NCBI GenBank assembly: GCA_000181795.3
Contig: CM012954.1
Coordinates: 10,579,848-10,643,847, forward strand
Direction of reading: 5' to 3'
Length of the DNA: 64,000 nucleotides
From: Trichinella spiralis
Lineage: Eukaryota; Nematoda; Enoplea; Trichinellida; Trichinellidae
The notes beneath the pieces are model-generated. The model was given only the letters and a program-made list of their open reading frames with translations. It ran no database searches and was not told the DNA's origin. Shown here one piece after another: positions 9,752 to 21,414 of the stretch; within the stretch, counting starts at the first letter, position 1, and each line of letters opens with the position of its first letter. Both the position numbers and the translations under genes were made by a program.

Positions 9752-11436
9752 TCAAGAAAGTAAATTTTGATTAAAATCATAAGGTGAAAATAAAGAACGA
9801 AATTTCAACGCTAAAGCAGTCTCTTCTTCAACAGAAAGTGCACATTGACGCCAGTCGATCCTTTCAGGACAGTTGAGCAAATCTTTGTTTGTCAAAGCTT
9901 CGCGTGCGAACTGTACAGGAAATTGTTTCATACGACGCACAAACAATCGTTGACCATAAGGTAATTCGGCATAAAAATATGGACAACCAGGTGAAGCAAT
10001 ATCACCCAAGGAAACATCTTCCGACAATTCTGCCATGTCGACACCGTGATTGGCTGCGGCCTGTATAAAACACTGACGAACCAACATCGATTTCGAATTT
10101 GCAATCGGTACAGCGTGCACTTGTAAATGCTGAGTGCGGTAATTGCGTTCAAAAAATATGACAGTGCGATCTTGGGCGGCGAAAAATTTCCGCAATGATT
10201 CTTTGTATTTTTCTATATCTTCAAGAACATCATCATCTGCTTCGACCATTGACTGTATATGACCAATAGGTGTGATCAAGAAATGATCGTCGCACAGACC
10301 ACCTTTGGTCAGTGACAAATAAGCGCTGTCGCCGATAGAAATTATCAAATGCTTTTGCACCTCTTCACTGGACAAGCAAAACCAACATGGGCCAATGTTC
10401 ACTTTCTTCTGTGGCACTGCTGTGCGAAATCTTTTCTTCGAATTACTAAAATCAAATAAGTCATTTAGAATATTTTTCCTTTTGAAAATAATACATACGA
10501 GTTTCGATTGTCAACAGCAGATGCTTCAGCTTGGGCCATGTCGAAAAAAAATTGCTTCGTCGTTGGGATAGAATGATGGGCCTTTCGTTTGCGAATATTT
10601 ATTTTATTTTCCAATTCCTCCAAAACTTCCGCATATGGGAATTCAGTAGTATTGGCTGGCAAATCGATCAGCTGACTGCGAACCATATGTTTCATCGGTA
10701 CGATGTTAAATGCGAATAAATATTTCAATTTCTGCGGATTACCATTTCTAGCCAAGCCGATAAATCGTGTAGGATGACAAGTTTGCTCCTGGAGCATTTT
10801 GTGGTTCCTGTACGGAGGACGCTCGTAATGGCACCCGGTGTTTGCGGAAAAATGATATCTTGGCTTCAAAGCGGCTGCCAATTTGGAAACTAATGCTGAA
10901 CAATTCAACTCTTCATCTTCAAACAAATCTGGAATATATGAAGAATTCTTTTCCACGCCAAGTGGCCACTGACTAGTCAGTAAAATGTCCACTCCGATGA
11001 AATTCGCTCTGGCCGTAGCTTGACCAATCAAACTATCGACCGTCTCAGCGCTGAAATGTGTCTCATCTTCGTATTCAGCTTCCGTGCCACTAAGATAAGC
11101 AATTGTCAAACCAGATGCACTAGTAAATATACCTTTTTTTCCGAGATAAATTAAATTGTGCCCCAATTCTGTTCCGGCTTCAGTACGGTAATTGCGAACG
11201 CTATCCACTTTAAGCGGACCCAATATGTAAGTGGGAATGGTGCACCGAAGTTCTCCATTTAAAACACGGCGATTCTCTTGCAAATCAGCGCCAAAAAATT
11301 CTCCACAGACGAGCATCATTTCAAAAGTTCCAACTTTACGTAATACTTGTTCCATTCGTACCCAAAGATTCACAAAATTACCATCTACATCACCACAGAC
11401 CAATATACGTTGTTGATAGGGCTGTAAAAGTGACAT
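9752..11436 (-). CDS. CWF19L1: CWF19-like protein 1 (CwfJ family, lariat/RNA metabolism)
   Basis: CWF19L1 is the Drn1/CwfJ-type protein thought to help lariat debranching and spliceosome recycling. Two exons, 11436-10499 and 10445-9752, join in phase to give 543 aa, against 538 in human. The N-terminal part is the metallophosphoesterase-like domain (ILVCGDVDGNF near residue 10, LVCGEFFG near 40). The C-terminal exon holds CwfJ_C1, with a HIT-like HLQVHAVPI motif and the opening CWFCLSS, then CwfJ_C2 (REALTNKDLLNCPERIDWRQC). ATG 11436 is the first in-frame ATG; the frame upstream to 11460 has no other. The gene converges on MED10 with only 52 bases between the stop codons. Confidence 0.93.
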
Positions 11437-11644
11437 TTTCAATCTCTTTTCGATCAGCAAAATAAAATATCTGTAAAATGAACATTATTTCGAAATCAAA
11501 TTGTAAATAAAAATACAAAATGCAGTATGAATAGTTATATTTCAAACTAGCATCGTAACACAATTTTACAATAAAAGTACAATACTTTTACTCATATCGA
11601 AAATATCGCTTTTAAATTAAAATTTATTATTTACATTAACAAGA

Positions 11645-13048
11645 TTAATCGTGTTCATCTTCATTTTCACCAGGACAGCTTTCAAACATATCATCTTCGC
11701 CTAAAAAATGCTCATCAGTAAAATAAATAAATAAACAAATAAATGTCTGAAAATTATCGCAGAGAAGAAACAATTAGACTTCTCTCAAAGCTTTTCAACT
11801 GTTATAGGCTGAGCTGCTATGGAACTTTGCGAAGTCTAATTTCACAAAATTTACATCGGACAGCCAGATAATTAACTTTAAATTTACATGCTTAAATTAA
11901 ACAAACAAATAACTCACTTTGATAATGAACGCAACACCAAATGCAATAATTATATTTTGCACGGAGATACATTTTCAGTTCATCCAATCGTCTGCAAAGA
12001 ACACTTTCTGGCAATTCTACATGCGCTTTCTCTTTAACAGTATCATCTTCATCTTCTAAACCATCTTTCTTTTTAACCGCAAACCAAGGCCAATACCAAT
12101 TCTCCAAAGGCGTAGCGTCCGAATCCTAAATAAATGATAAAATAATTGAAGATTTTCTGCTTTAAAATACTTAATTCAAAGATTTATAATGCTAGATTTG
12201 TGCTAATATAAATAAATATTTTTGAACTTTGAGAAAGTTCATAAATCAAATGAACTTTTGTTTTCACGGCGACAAATAGCAACCACAAAACGATGCAATA
12301 TCATGTAAGCTGAAAATTAAATAAAACATGAAAGTTGAAAAATATCAAACTTACACTAGAGATATCCAAGTTGTAACACGTCTTCTGGGCTGCAGAAAAT
12401 GTTTTAACTAATGACTGGTAATTTGAACGTTTTCTATTCCTAAAGAATTAATTAAAAAAATAACAACAAGTTTTCAAAAAGTTTGTTTCACATGTAAACC
12501 ATAATGTAAGAATTAGACAATAATAACTATATAATAATGATAATAAACCTCTCTTTGTATTCTTTATTTAAACGTTCTTTTTCTCTACGCATCACTTCAG
12601 CCATTTCTTTAGCTCTTTTAGCTTCTTCATCTTCATGACCAAGACCCATACGGTCATTTTTAAGAACTAACTTGAGTGGTTCCTTTAAATGCTCGTTTGC
12701 TTTATGTAATTCAGAATTACTGGGTCGTTTACCAAGAGCTGATCCCGGAGTAAAACCCATTTTTTTGAGCATTAAAAAACCTTTGTTCCGTTCATCTATC
12801 GCTGTCTCCAAAGCGGTTTCTCGTAAAACTCGTTCTCTTTCACCAGATTTTAATTGTCTGTTTTGCAAATCCGCAGTGACCTTAGCATTTTCAACTTTGT
12901 AACGCTTAGCAACACTAGCTGCAACTATTCCCGGACGAACATCAGCACTTAAAAACGAAATGATAACATTTATAAAAATAACTCTACAATAAAAGTGTTA
13001 CCATTTTGCTAGAATGCTTTCTGACATGTAATCATCTTCATCATCCAT
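11645..13048 (-). CDS. GPATCH11: G-patch domain protein 11 (GPATCH11/CCDC75)
   Basis: Five exons, 13048-13002, 12947-12549, 12439-12355, 12125-11918 and 11700-11645, join in phase to give 264 aa. The start MDDEDDYMSESIL matches the vertebrate family start. The G-patch lies around residues 65-110 (KGFLMLKKMGFTPGSALGK … MGLGHE) and is followed by a basic coiled-coil. The C-terminal DUF4187 has WYWPWF, then LRAKYNYCIWCCVHY, and ends CPGENEDEHD, like human CPG…DHD. G-patch proteins usually activate DEAH helicases. The human protein is reported at kinetochores and nuclear speckles. Confidence 0.92.
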
Positions 13049-15243
13049 TATTAAATTTCTTTACGATAAAAATTTGCTATAAGCTCAACATTACAATTGA
13101 TCGGTAAATTATAGTATAAATTAATCTGATAATCAAGAATCAATTCTAAATTTCATTTTGGAACAGATTATTTTTTTAACTTTTACAATTACATTTATCA
13201 TTTTGGTTAATTCCTGATTAAGTAATTTACTTTAACAGCTTTGTTTGAATTATTCTCTTTATATACATTTGAAATTACGAAAGTTGAAGGTATTATTTTA
13301 CAATAAAATATTTTTTTTGAAAATTTGTATTAAAATATTATTAAATTTATTTAATAAATGCATTTTAATTATTAACCATACTTAAATTAATTTAAATAAC
13401 TTGTTAGATTTCAGAAAAACTGAAATTCTTTTATTATTATTGTTAAGAAGAAATCTTTTCTCAACAATTATTATTATAGATTATTTATTTCTGAAATTAT
13501 AAAAAAATATAATAGTGTATTATATATATTTTTTTCATTAGAGAAAATTTTTTAAGAACAATATCAACAGTATATTGATAATGCATAGAAACAAGTAAAC
13601 AATTTTATGGAAAAAGTATGATAGCGAAAGAAAATATTTTTGTTGTTGATTTGCGTTTAAGCAATCATGAATTATAATGTAGTTATTGTAAAATGGAATG
13701 GTGCATTGTTATTACATAAAATGGCTAAAAATGTACTGATTGTAGCTGAATTATTAAACGACAAATGCACACTGTAGGTGATTTTGAAATTTCCAAGATA
13801 CGAAAGTGAGTGGTAAACTTTATTGCAATTAAAACAAAACTCTTGATGTACTTTAATACGTCAAATGTATTATAAATTCATTAATCTTTTTTATTTATGG
13901 ATTGAAATATTTTGTTAATTTATTATGCATGCTGTCATGCGTTTAAAATGTTTACCAGTTAGCTGAAATAGAAGTTAGTTTTTATTTGGTGATTAAAGTT
14001 TTGTTATTATAATTTATTTCATGATTTAAAAAAAATTATTTTATTATACACTACAGGAAAGTGGGTTTCTTGTGGTGAACAGGAAATTCAAGCTGACTGA
14101 ATATGCCTTAATTAATTATAGAATGACAGTCTTAGTCCTAGTCAAATATAAAAACCACGCCATTCTGAGGCTTCCTAGAGAGCTGTGTAAAAATTGTATA
14201 GGTTTGCCAATTTGACTTGACAACAATATGGATTTTTGTTTCTGTGCAAACAACTACATGATATTTATAAGCAAAAGAATTCAGTTTTCCTTTCAACCTG
14301 ATCCGAGTATTTGTCAACATTCATTACAATGAAACAATTATTTTTTCAAGGACATGATTGTTTTCTTTCTTTTTTTAATGATCGAAATCGGTTGTATAAA
14401 TCAGTTTCGTGATGGTACATTTTCACTGTGGTTTTTAATTCTGTTTTTTTCATAACAAACAATTTTGATAACGTTAGAATTTTCCAGTGTTGCTGATTGA
14501 AACGGAGAAGGTATTGAATTTTTGCTTGTTTATTTACAGTTGAAAGCACAACTGTTGGAGTTGTCACAATTGATCCACATACTGTAATTGTTATTATTGA
14601 TTTTCAGGTATAAAGTGTACAGTGGAAAACGTCAAACGTTGAAGATTTGTTGAATTATTTGAATTGCGATTGTTTGTCGAATCGGATTTTCACTGCTTCG
14701 AACACAGAAAAGCACTGTATCACGAGTGTATTGTCGGAATGAGCTGTGCGGAAAGTTGAAATGAGGATGTTCGAAAAGTATTCAGGTGTTTGAAAGTCAA
14801 CTCGTTGCTATAAATTGCAGCAACGAAATGTTTTGTTTACGTGATATGGATTGATAATCGGCGCTGTTTATCAACAGTATTTTGTTCAAAGTTGCATTCA
14901 CCTGCACGAGTGTTGTTGATTTGCGCGATGTTTATATATTTTTAAAATTTTCGTTTCTCTTTTTTATGCCAACAGCAATAGTTTTTTTATGTTTTGTTTT
15001 CAGCTCTGTGTGCAAATCGAATGTTTGAATCGTTAAAACGAACTGCTTCGAAAATCTCCACGAGAGAAATGGACGAAATGTGCACTGCATTCGTATGCAG
15101 AAGAGAAGTGGATGTTTTTGGTGCTTTATTTAAATTGACCTTTGAACAACGCGTTTGAAAACAAATTACAGTGTTATCGTGGTGTTGATTGGTTTTTTTT
15201 CGATTTAATTTGATCCAATTTGTCTCTTGGGCAGAAAAAAAAT
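13049..15243. other. intergenic / 5' region of eEF2K
   Basis: About 1.5 kb of very AT-rich sequence without recognisable genes. From about 14600 the composition becomes less extreme and may be promoter and 5' UTR of the downstream kinase. A pyrimidine-rich acceptor (TCTCTTGGGCAG, ending 15234) sits 9 bases before the kinase ATG and marks a 5' UTR intron or a trans-splice site. Confidence 0.45.
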
Positions 15244-17232
15244 ATGTTCGATATGGACAAGAAGAATAATGCTGTTTCAATAAATACTGCTAATGACGAC
15301 GAGATGCTAATTTATCCATTTCACGAATCGCCGCCGCCAGCGAAGTGTGGCGAAGAATTTGCCGTTGGACAAGAATTGGTAGCAAGAAACGCTTCGGAAG
15401 GGCATTTGTCGAAAAATAAAATACGAATGAAATGGCGCCAAATGGTGAAGAAGGTTCTGCGCGTGCCGGACCCTTGGGAAATGTTGAAGTTGAATTCCAG
15501 CCCAGTGGAACAGTGCCTGCGTTACAGGTATTCAGCGTTGCGTGGCGAATGGGTCACCGATAGGGTTTTTGTGAAAATTGAAGACGAACCGTTCGACCGG
15601 GGCGCCATGCGTATATGCTATCGTTTGAAAAAGTGCCCGGGCGTGCATGAAGACGTGCCCAGCGATTGGAGCAAAGCGACAAATTTTGTCGCCAAACGTT
15701 ACATCGCGCAGAGCGTCTCTAGGGAGACTTATTTTGAAGATGTGCGTCTGCAAATGGACGCCAAACTTTGGAGTGACGAGTTCAACCGCCACAATCCGCC
15801 GAAAAAAATCGACATTTTCCAAGTGTCGATAGTGGAATTTGTCAACCGACCAGAAAAACCCCTTTTCCACTTGGAACACTTCATTGAGGGGAACTACGTG
15901 AAATACAATTCCAATTCTGGCTTTGTCCTTTCTTCGTCGGTTTACCGTCAGACGCCACAAGCATTTAGTCATTTCACGTTTGAAATGAGTGCCCATCAAT
16001 TAATTGTGGTCGACATCCAAGGTGTTGGCGATTTGTACACCGACCCCCAGATTCACACCAGTGACGGTATTGGGTACGGTGATGGCAATTTGGGAACAAA
16101 AGGCATGGCGTTGTTTTTTTATTCGCACGCGTGCAATTCAATTTGCCGTTCGTTGAATTTGGCAGAATTCGATTTGGCGCCAGCCGAACGGGCCAGTCGA
16201 AAAAAGTCTTACGCTATAAAGCAGCATTTGTCGGAGACGGTGGTGCGTGATGCGACCCAACGTTGCCGTGATTTTTGCCCCTCGTCTGGAATCAGGGCAA
16301 TGGATTACGTGCGAGCCAGGTCGGCAACGTCGATGATGGCCGCGAGCAGTGGTGACTTCACACCGCTCAGCCCTGGACATTATCCGGATGTTTTCAATTT
16401 CACCGAATCTTCTGATGAAACGTCGTCATCCGAAGTGAACGGTTCTTCTTCGGCTTCGGCACTGCCAATGGAAGCGGCAGCAACAACTGGGCGCCGACGA
16501 ATTGACTCCGAAGTCGATTCGTCCAGTAAACAAGATTCAATGAGAAATCAGTATTGGGCAGGGCGACGAGGAAAATCCCTACCGGCCTGTATAATTACGC
16601 AACAGTTGCATTTGCACAATAGTGAGGACAATATTCTCGGCCGTATACACTTGGACTTGGCCCGGTATCACGAGCTCGGGAGATTTGTTGAACCGGATAC
16701 CCAGTATGACCGCAGTGCAGCCTGGTTCCACCTCGAGAAGGCGGCTGAGTGTGGGGTGCACGAAGCTGTTATGACGATGGCAAAAATTTACCTCGGCGTC
16801 GAACACGAACTGCTGGAAGATTTTATGGAAGATGGTACGACAGATGAAAATATTAATCAAGGATTGAAATTGGCCGAGAAACTTGCAATCAATGGAGACC
16901 GCTGGGCAACGCTGCTGTTAGCTGAACGTTATGCTAGTGGCCAGTTGCTCGGCTCGGAAAGAAAACAAAGCTACAAAACAGCGCTGTTCTTCTACAATAA
17001 ACTGCTCGAACAAGTGGATCCGAAAGGTAACGTCGACATTGCCATTTATGAAATCCATGCTGTGATAGCGGACCTCTACCGAACGGGAGGAACAGATTTG
17101 AAAAAAGACGTCAATTTAGCTGTGTATCATTATAACGAAGCGGCAGCTTTAGCAACTGAAAATTTGAAAGGAAAACTTGCCATGAAGTATTACACCGCTG
17201 CTGAACAATGTGCAGCTGAAGAAGGTGAATAA
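15244..17232 (+). CDS. EEF2K: eukaryotic elongation factor 2 kinase
   Basis: eEF2K is the calmodulin-dependent alpha-kinase that phosphorylates eEF2 and slows translation elongation. One uninterrupted exon encodes 662 aa (human 725). The calmodulin-binding segment, WRQMVKKVLRVPDPW, lies near residues 65-80. The alpha-kinase domain spans about 90-320. It has the ATP-site lysine in VAKRYI near 155, GNYVKYNSNSG near 220, QLIVVDIQGVGDLYTDPQIH near 255-275, and the Gly-rich GDGNLGTKG near 280. The motif RARSATS near 360 may match the autophosphorylation loop. The C-terminal SEL1-like repeats (RYHELGRF, FHLEKAAECG) end in the conserved AMKYYTAAE tail needed for eEF2 recognition in the family. The real start is ATG 15244. 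Lack of introns contrasts with all its long neighbours. Confidence 0.96.
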   Translation: MFDMDKKNNAVSINTANDDEMLIYPFHESPPPAKCGEEFAVGQELVARNASEGHLSKNKIRMKWRQMVKKVLRVPDPWEMLKLNSSPVEQCLRYRYSALRGEWVTDRVFVKIEDEPFDRGAMRICYRLKKCPGVHEDVPSDWSKATNFVAKRYIAQSVSRETYFEDVRLQMDAKLWSDEFNRHNPPKKIDIFQVSIVEFVNRPEKPLFHLEHFIEGNYVKYNSNSGFVLSSSVYRQTPQAFSHFTFEMSAHQLIVVDIQGVGDLYTDPQIHTSDGIGYGDGNLGTKGMALFFYSHACNSICRSLNLAEFDLAPAERASRKKSYAIKQHLSETVVRDATQRCRDFCPSSGIRAMDYVRARSATSMMAASSGDFTPLSPGHYPDVFNFTESSDETSSSEVNGSSSASALPMEAAATTGRRRIDSEVDSSSKQDSMRNQYWAGRRGKSLPACIITQQLHLHNSEDNILGRIHLDLARYHELGRFVEPDTQYDRSAAWFHLEKAAECGVHEAVMTMAKIYLGVEHELLEDFMEDGTTDENINQGLKLAEKLAINGDRWATLLLAERYASGQLLGSERKQSYKTALFFYNKLLEQVDPKGNVDIAIYEIHAVIADLYRTGGTDLKKDVNLAVYHYNEAAALATENLKGKLAMKYYTAAEQCAAEEGE

Positions 17233-17249
17233 TAAGTTGGAAAACAAAG

Positions 17250-17255
17250 AATAAA
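17250..17255 (+). terminator. poly(A) signal of eEF2K
   Basis: AATAAA 18 bases after the stop, inside the short palindrome AATAAACTTTATT. Confidence 0.6.
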
Positions 17256-17969
17256 CTTTATTCTTATCATTTTTTCAATTTTTGTTATTATATGTTGACA
17301 AAGTTTACCTTTCATACATTTTTTCTTCGTTATTATTTCAAAAATCTATGCTCAAACATCGATATATGTATATATATATATTTATATTTATTTATTTATT
17401 TATTTGTATTATGTACGTTAATTGTTTTGCTTGTTTTCATATCTAGAATAATAAATAAACAGGTTGAAAAAGAAGAGAGAAACGAATATTTAAAAAAATG
17501 ATTGATTTTCTTGGCTCAAAATAGCCCAGCTGTTCCCCTCTCTGCTAGTAACTAATACTGAGTGAAAAATAAAATTCAGTAGTGGGAGAAATTTTCACTG
17601 GTGTCAAAAGATTTTAAAGACTTGCAAACAGAATAGACATGACGCTAGTAAACATCGTCGTCATGATCCAGTAATTCAATTACTGCTGAATTTCATTGCT
17701 GTTATTCAAACAGCTATTTTCAACAAGTTTAAAATAACCAGTCGATTCATCTGACATTTTCAGATGACGAATCATCATATAGCTGATGAAATGGTAATTA
17801 ATAAAACATGAAAGCATTTCCAATCATATTATTATTATTCAAATTAGTAGTAGTGATCCATAACTTCACTCAGAAAAAATAATTTGCTTTTCGTAAAAAA
17901 AATAATATATTCTTACTAATAAAATACCACTCGGACAAATTTGAGCATTTCCAAAATCATGTTCACGAT

Positions 17970-18535
17970 CAACAAACTTCACAAAAAAATAAATATAAGA
18001 TAAACAGACTCGGTTAATTACCACAAGAGAGATGCTGAAAAAAGTGAAACTTGTTTCTGTTGTCAAAACAGGATTGCATTTAAACATTAAAAAAATTAGC
18101 GTCTTTTGAAACTTGCCTTCAATAATTTTTTCCTTTTTTCACGATCGCTGAGTTCATGTCGCTTTTTGCCGTGCGTATATTTTCTCTGCTTAAGATTCAG
18201 TCGTATGTAGTTTTCATTTTTTCGACGGATGGGCTTTCTCTTATTCAGAACTGTGGTTGGCATTTCGTCCAAAACATCATTCTCAGATTCCAAATTGATT
18301 CGACTCGAACTCTGCTTTGCCGACGACGACTCTGCCGCACCGTCACCGCTTTCAGATTGAAAGGCAAGCTGTGACAATTGATTATATCTCACAGCCATAT
18401 CTTCCGGCTCAGAAATCTGGGAACGGATATAGAAAATCCACATCAGATTCAAATTCCTCCGCACCGAAATCCTGCGAACAAGCCCCGCAGTAAATGATGC
18501 ATCGCATGATTCACGGGACGACTGTTTTTCGCTTG
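17970..18535 (-). pseudogene. truncated second copy of the Sld2 3' region (probable assembly duplicate)
   Basis: 18096-18535 repeats the 3' part of the Sld2-like gene at 19805-20245 almost base for base, then runs into the N gap. Near the gap it carries extra single bases relative to the intact copy, as expected of a low-quality contig end. Its 3' flank, from about 17970, also matches the flank of the intact copy. I read it as the same locus assembled twice, not a second gene. Confidence 0.8.
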
Positions 18536-19128
18536 NNNNNNNNNNNNNNNNNNNNNNNNNNNNNNNNNNNNNNNNNNNNNNNNNNNNNNNNNNNNNNNNN
18601 NNNNNNNNNNNNNNNNNNNNNNNNNNNNNNNNNNNNNNNNNNNNNNNNNNNNNNNNNNNNNNNNNNNNNNNNNNNNNNNNNNNNNNNNNNNNNNNNNNNN
18701 NNNNNNNNNNNNNNNNNNNNNNNNNNNNNNNNNNNNNNNNNNNNNNNNNNNNNNNNNNNNNNNNNNNNNNNNNNNNNNNNNNNNNNNNNNNNNNNNNNNN
18801 NNNNNNNNNNNNNNNNNNNNNNNNNNNNNNNNNNNNNNNNNNNNNNNNNNNNNNNNNNNNNNNNNNNNNNNNNNNNNNNNNNNNNNNNNNNNNNNNNNNN
18901 NNNNNNNNNNNNNNNNNNNNNNNNNNNNNNNNNNNNNNNNNNNNNNNNNNNNNNNNNNNNNNNNNNNNNNNNNNNNNNNNNNNNNNNNNNNNNNNNNNNN
19001 NNNNNNNNNNNNNNNNNNNNNNNNNNNNNNNNNNNNNNNNNNNNNNNNNNNNNNNNNNNNNNNNNNNNNNNNNNNNNNNNNNNNNNNNNNNNNNNNNNNN
19101 NNNNNNNNNNNNNNNNNNNNNNNNNNNN
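18536..19128. other. assembly gap, 593 N
   Basis: A run of N. Open frames drawn through it are artefacts. Confidence 1.
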
Positions 19129-19521
19129 GTTCGACAGATGAAAATATTAATCAAAGGATTGAAATTGGCCGGAGAAACTGGCAATCAATGGAGACGCTGG
19201 GCCAACGCTGCTGTAGTGAACGTTATGCTAGTGCCCAGTTGCTCGGCTCGAAAGAAACCAAGCTACAAACAGCGCTGTTTTTTACAATAAACTGCTCGAA
19301 CAGGTGGATCAGAAAGGTAACGTCGACATCGCCATTTATGAAATCCATGCTATGATAGCGGACCTCTACCGAACGGGAGGAACAGATTTGAAAAAAGACG
19401 TCAATTTAGCTGTGTATCATTATAACGAAGCGGCAGCTTTAGCAACTGAAAATTGAAAGGAAAACTTGCCATGAAGTATTACACCGCTGCTGAACAATGT
19501 GCAGCTGAAGAAGGTGAATAA
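19129..19521 (+). pseudogene. second copy of the eEF2K 3' end (probable assembly duplicate)
   Basis: This repeats about 16836-17233 of the kinase, with several single-base insertions and deletions close to the gap that break the frame and become rare away from it. The following 3' flank to about 19670 matches 17234-17370. It then jumps to sequence matching 17968 onward, so about 600 bases of spacer are missing. Confidence 0.8.
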
Positions 19522-19804
19522 TAAGTTGGAAAACAAAGAATAAACTTTATTCTTATCATTTTTTCAATTTTTGTTATTATATGTTGACAAAGTTTACCTT
19601 TCATACATTTTTTCTTCGTTATTATTTCAAAAATCTATGCTCAAACATCGATATATGTATATATATATACTTCAACAATCAACAAACTTCACAAAAAATA
19701 AATATAAGATAAACAGACTCGGTTAATTACCACAAGAGAGATGCTGAAAAAAGTGAAACTTGTTTCTGTTGTCAAAACAGGATTGCATTTAAACATTAAA
19801 AAAA

Positions 19805-20506
19805 TTAGCGTCTTTTGAAACTTGCCTTCAATAATTTTTTCCTTTTTTCACGATCGCTGAGTTCATGTCGCTTTTTGCCGTGCGTATATTTTCTCTGCTT
19901 AAGATTCAGTCGTATGTAGTTTTCATTTTTTCGACGGATGGGCTTTCTCTTATTCAGAACTGTGGTTGGCATTTCGTCCAAAACATCATTCTCAGATTCC
20001 AAATTGATTCGACTCGAACTCTGCTTTGCCGACGACGACTCTGCCGCACCGTCACCGCTTTCAGATTGAAAGGCAAGCTGTGACAATTGATTATATCTCA
20101 CAGCCATATCTTCCGGCTCAGAAATCTGGAACGGATATAGAAAATCACAATCAGATTCAAATTCTCGCACCGAAATCTGCGAACAGCCCGCAGTAGATGA
20201 TGCATCGCATGATTCAACGGGACGACTGTTTTTCGCTTGTAAAAACGCAGCTTCTTCAACATCACCATTCGAACAAACAACTGAAGCGGACAAGTGCTTC
20301 TTTTTCGGATAACAAAATGTAAAATCTTGTTTCAAAGTAAAATTCGCTTTACGACGTTTTCTTTCTTTGAACAACTTTTCCCGCAATCGTCTCACGCTTG
20401 CCGGTGCTAGTTCAAAGTCAACGTTTTTTGGTTTACGACCGTGGATTTCCAAAAATGCGGCGATCCACTGACCATATTCTTCCTTTTGAGCAGAATCCTC
20501 TTCCAT
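19805..20506 (-). CDS. sld-2: Sld2/Drc1-like replication initiation protein, no helicase domain
   Basis: Sld2 (the RecQL4 N-terminus in most animals) binds TopBP1/Dpb11 after CDK phosphorylation and helps assemble the CMG helicase at origins. A single exon encodes 233 aa from ATG 20506. The N-terminal Sld2 homeobox-like segment, YGQWIAAFLEIHGRKP, near residue 10 matches the family pattern W..AF....GR.P. The C-terminal motif ENYIRLNLKQRKY near residue 200 matches the RecQL4 motif NFVRLNMKQK. A Ser/Glu-rich middle holds possible phosphosites. Nothing resembling a RecQ helicase follows: the frame ends KASFKRR and stops, and the next DNA is the spacer. A stand-alone SLD-2 is described in C. elegans. 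The symbol follows that usage. Confidence 0.8.
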   Translation of the reverse strand: MEEDSAQKEEYGQWIAAFLEIHGRKPKNVDFELAPASVRRLREKLFKERKRRKANFTLKQDFTFCYPKKKHLSASVVCSNGDVEEAAFLQAKNSRPVESCDASSTAGCSQISVREFESDCDFLYPFQISEPEDMAVRYNQLSQLAFQSESGDGAAESSSAKQSSSRINLESENDVLDEMPTTVLNKRKPIRRKNENYIRLNLKQRKYTHGKKRHELSDREKRKKLLKASFKRR

Positions 20507-20754
20507 GATAAACAATTCAGTCCCAAAATGGTCAATTTCAACAAAAAAAATGCCAAAAATGTGAACAAAATCGAAAGTACCGTAAATGATTTACAGGTAA
20601 CATTTAGTTGTACTGTCAATTGGTTTTGTATTTTATTTTTGATTTAGATTCACGCTGATTAATCATCAAAAATTAAGTAATCACAAAAGTGCTTTATTAA
20701 TGACAATTTAGTATTTTATTCACAATAAGTTCATAAATATTTGAAATGTCAACT

Positions 20755-21414
20755 CTATTGACCAGGCGATTCTATTTGATCGCATTTTGGAATATGAAAT
20801 ACGTGATCTTCTTCTTCATATTCAGTACTTTTCAAATTAATCACATCCGGAAATGAGTAATTACGGCCGATATACTGTTGATCAATAGGAATTACGATTC
20901 GTTTTGAAGTTCCTTTGCATCGATGGTAAATTGATACGTATGGATCAATGCTGGTGATCAAATCTGACGCGCACCCACCGAGATAAAATTCGCCTGCTCC
21001 GCTAGCAATACCTTCATCCATTATTTCATCATATCCTGTAAAACATATTGTAATTACATTTAATAATTTATTGCAGCACACTGAAAGTGCATGGAAAATG
21101 GTTTCCTTCATTTTAATTAAGGAAAATTACAAGAAGTGAGTAAATTTTAAAGTTACAACGTTACAAGAAGTTACAAGGGTAAAGTTACAAGCAAATTGCA
21201 TATAAATGATTATTGTCGGTACATTTTTGTTTGTTATCAATTGGCATTTTCACTTACCAATATCTTCGTCTTTAAGTCGAAGTAATACGGGTTCCAAAGG
21301 AGCTTCACCATCGCATTCCACTTTACCACTAACGGTTAAACATTCAGTATCATCCGCGTTGGCCAAGGAGATGAAAACAAAAATCCAAACCAATACTATA
21401 CGTAAAAGCGTCAT
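20755..21414 (-). CDS. transthyretin-like (TTL) secreted protein
   Basis: TTL proteins (Pfam DUF290/Transthyretin_like) are small secreted proteins greatly expanded in nematodes; TTR-52 of C. elegans bridges apoptotic cells to phagocytes. Two exons, 21414-21258 and 21035-20755, give 145 aa. A signal peptide covers residues 1-20 (LLRIVLVWIFVFISLANA). The TTL core follows: VSGKVECDG, VLLRLKDEDIGYDEIMDE, then GEFYLGGCASDLITSIDPYVSIYHRC. The phase-1 intron falls at the Gly-Tyr junction, exactly as in the next gene. Confidence 0.92.

Noticed and set aside
18096-19184. 362-codon minus-strand frame
   Set aside because: It runs through the N gap and fuses two unrelated strands of a duplicated contig end.
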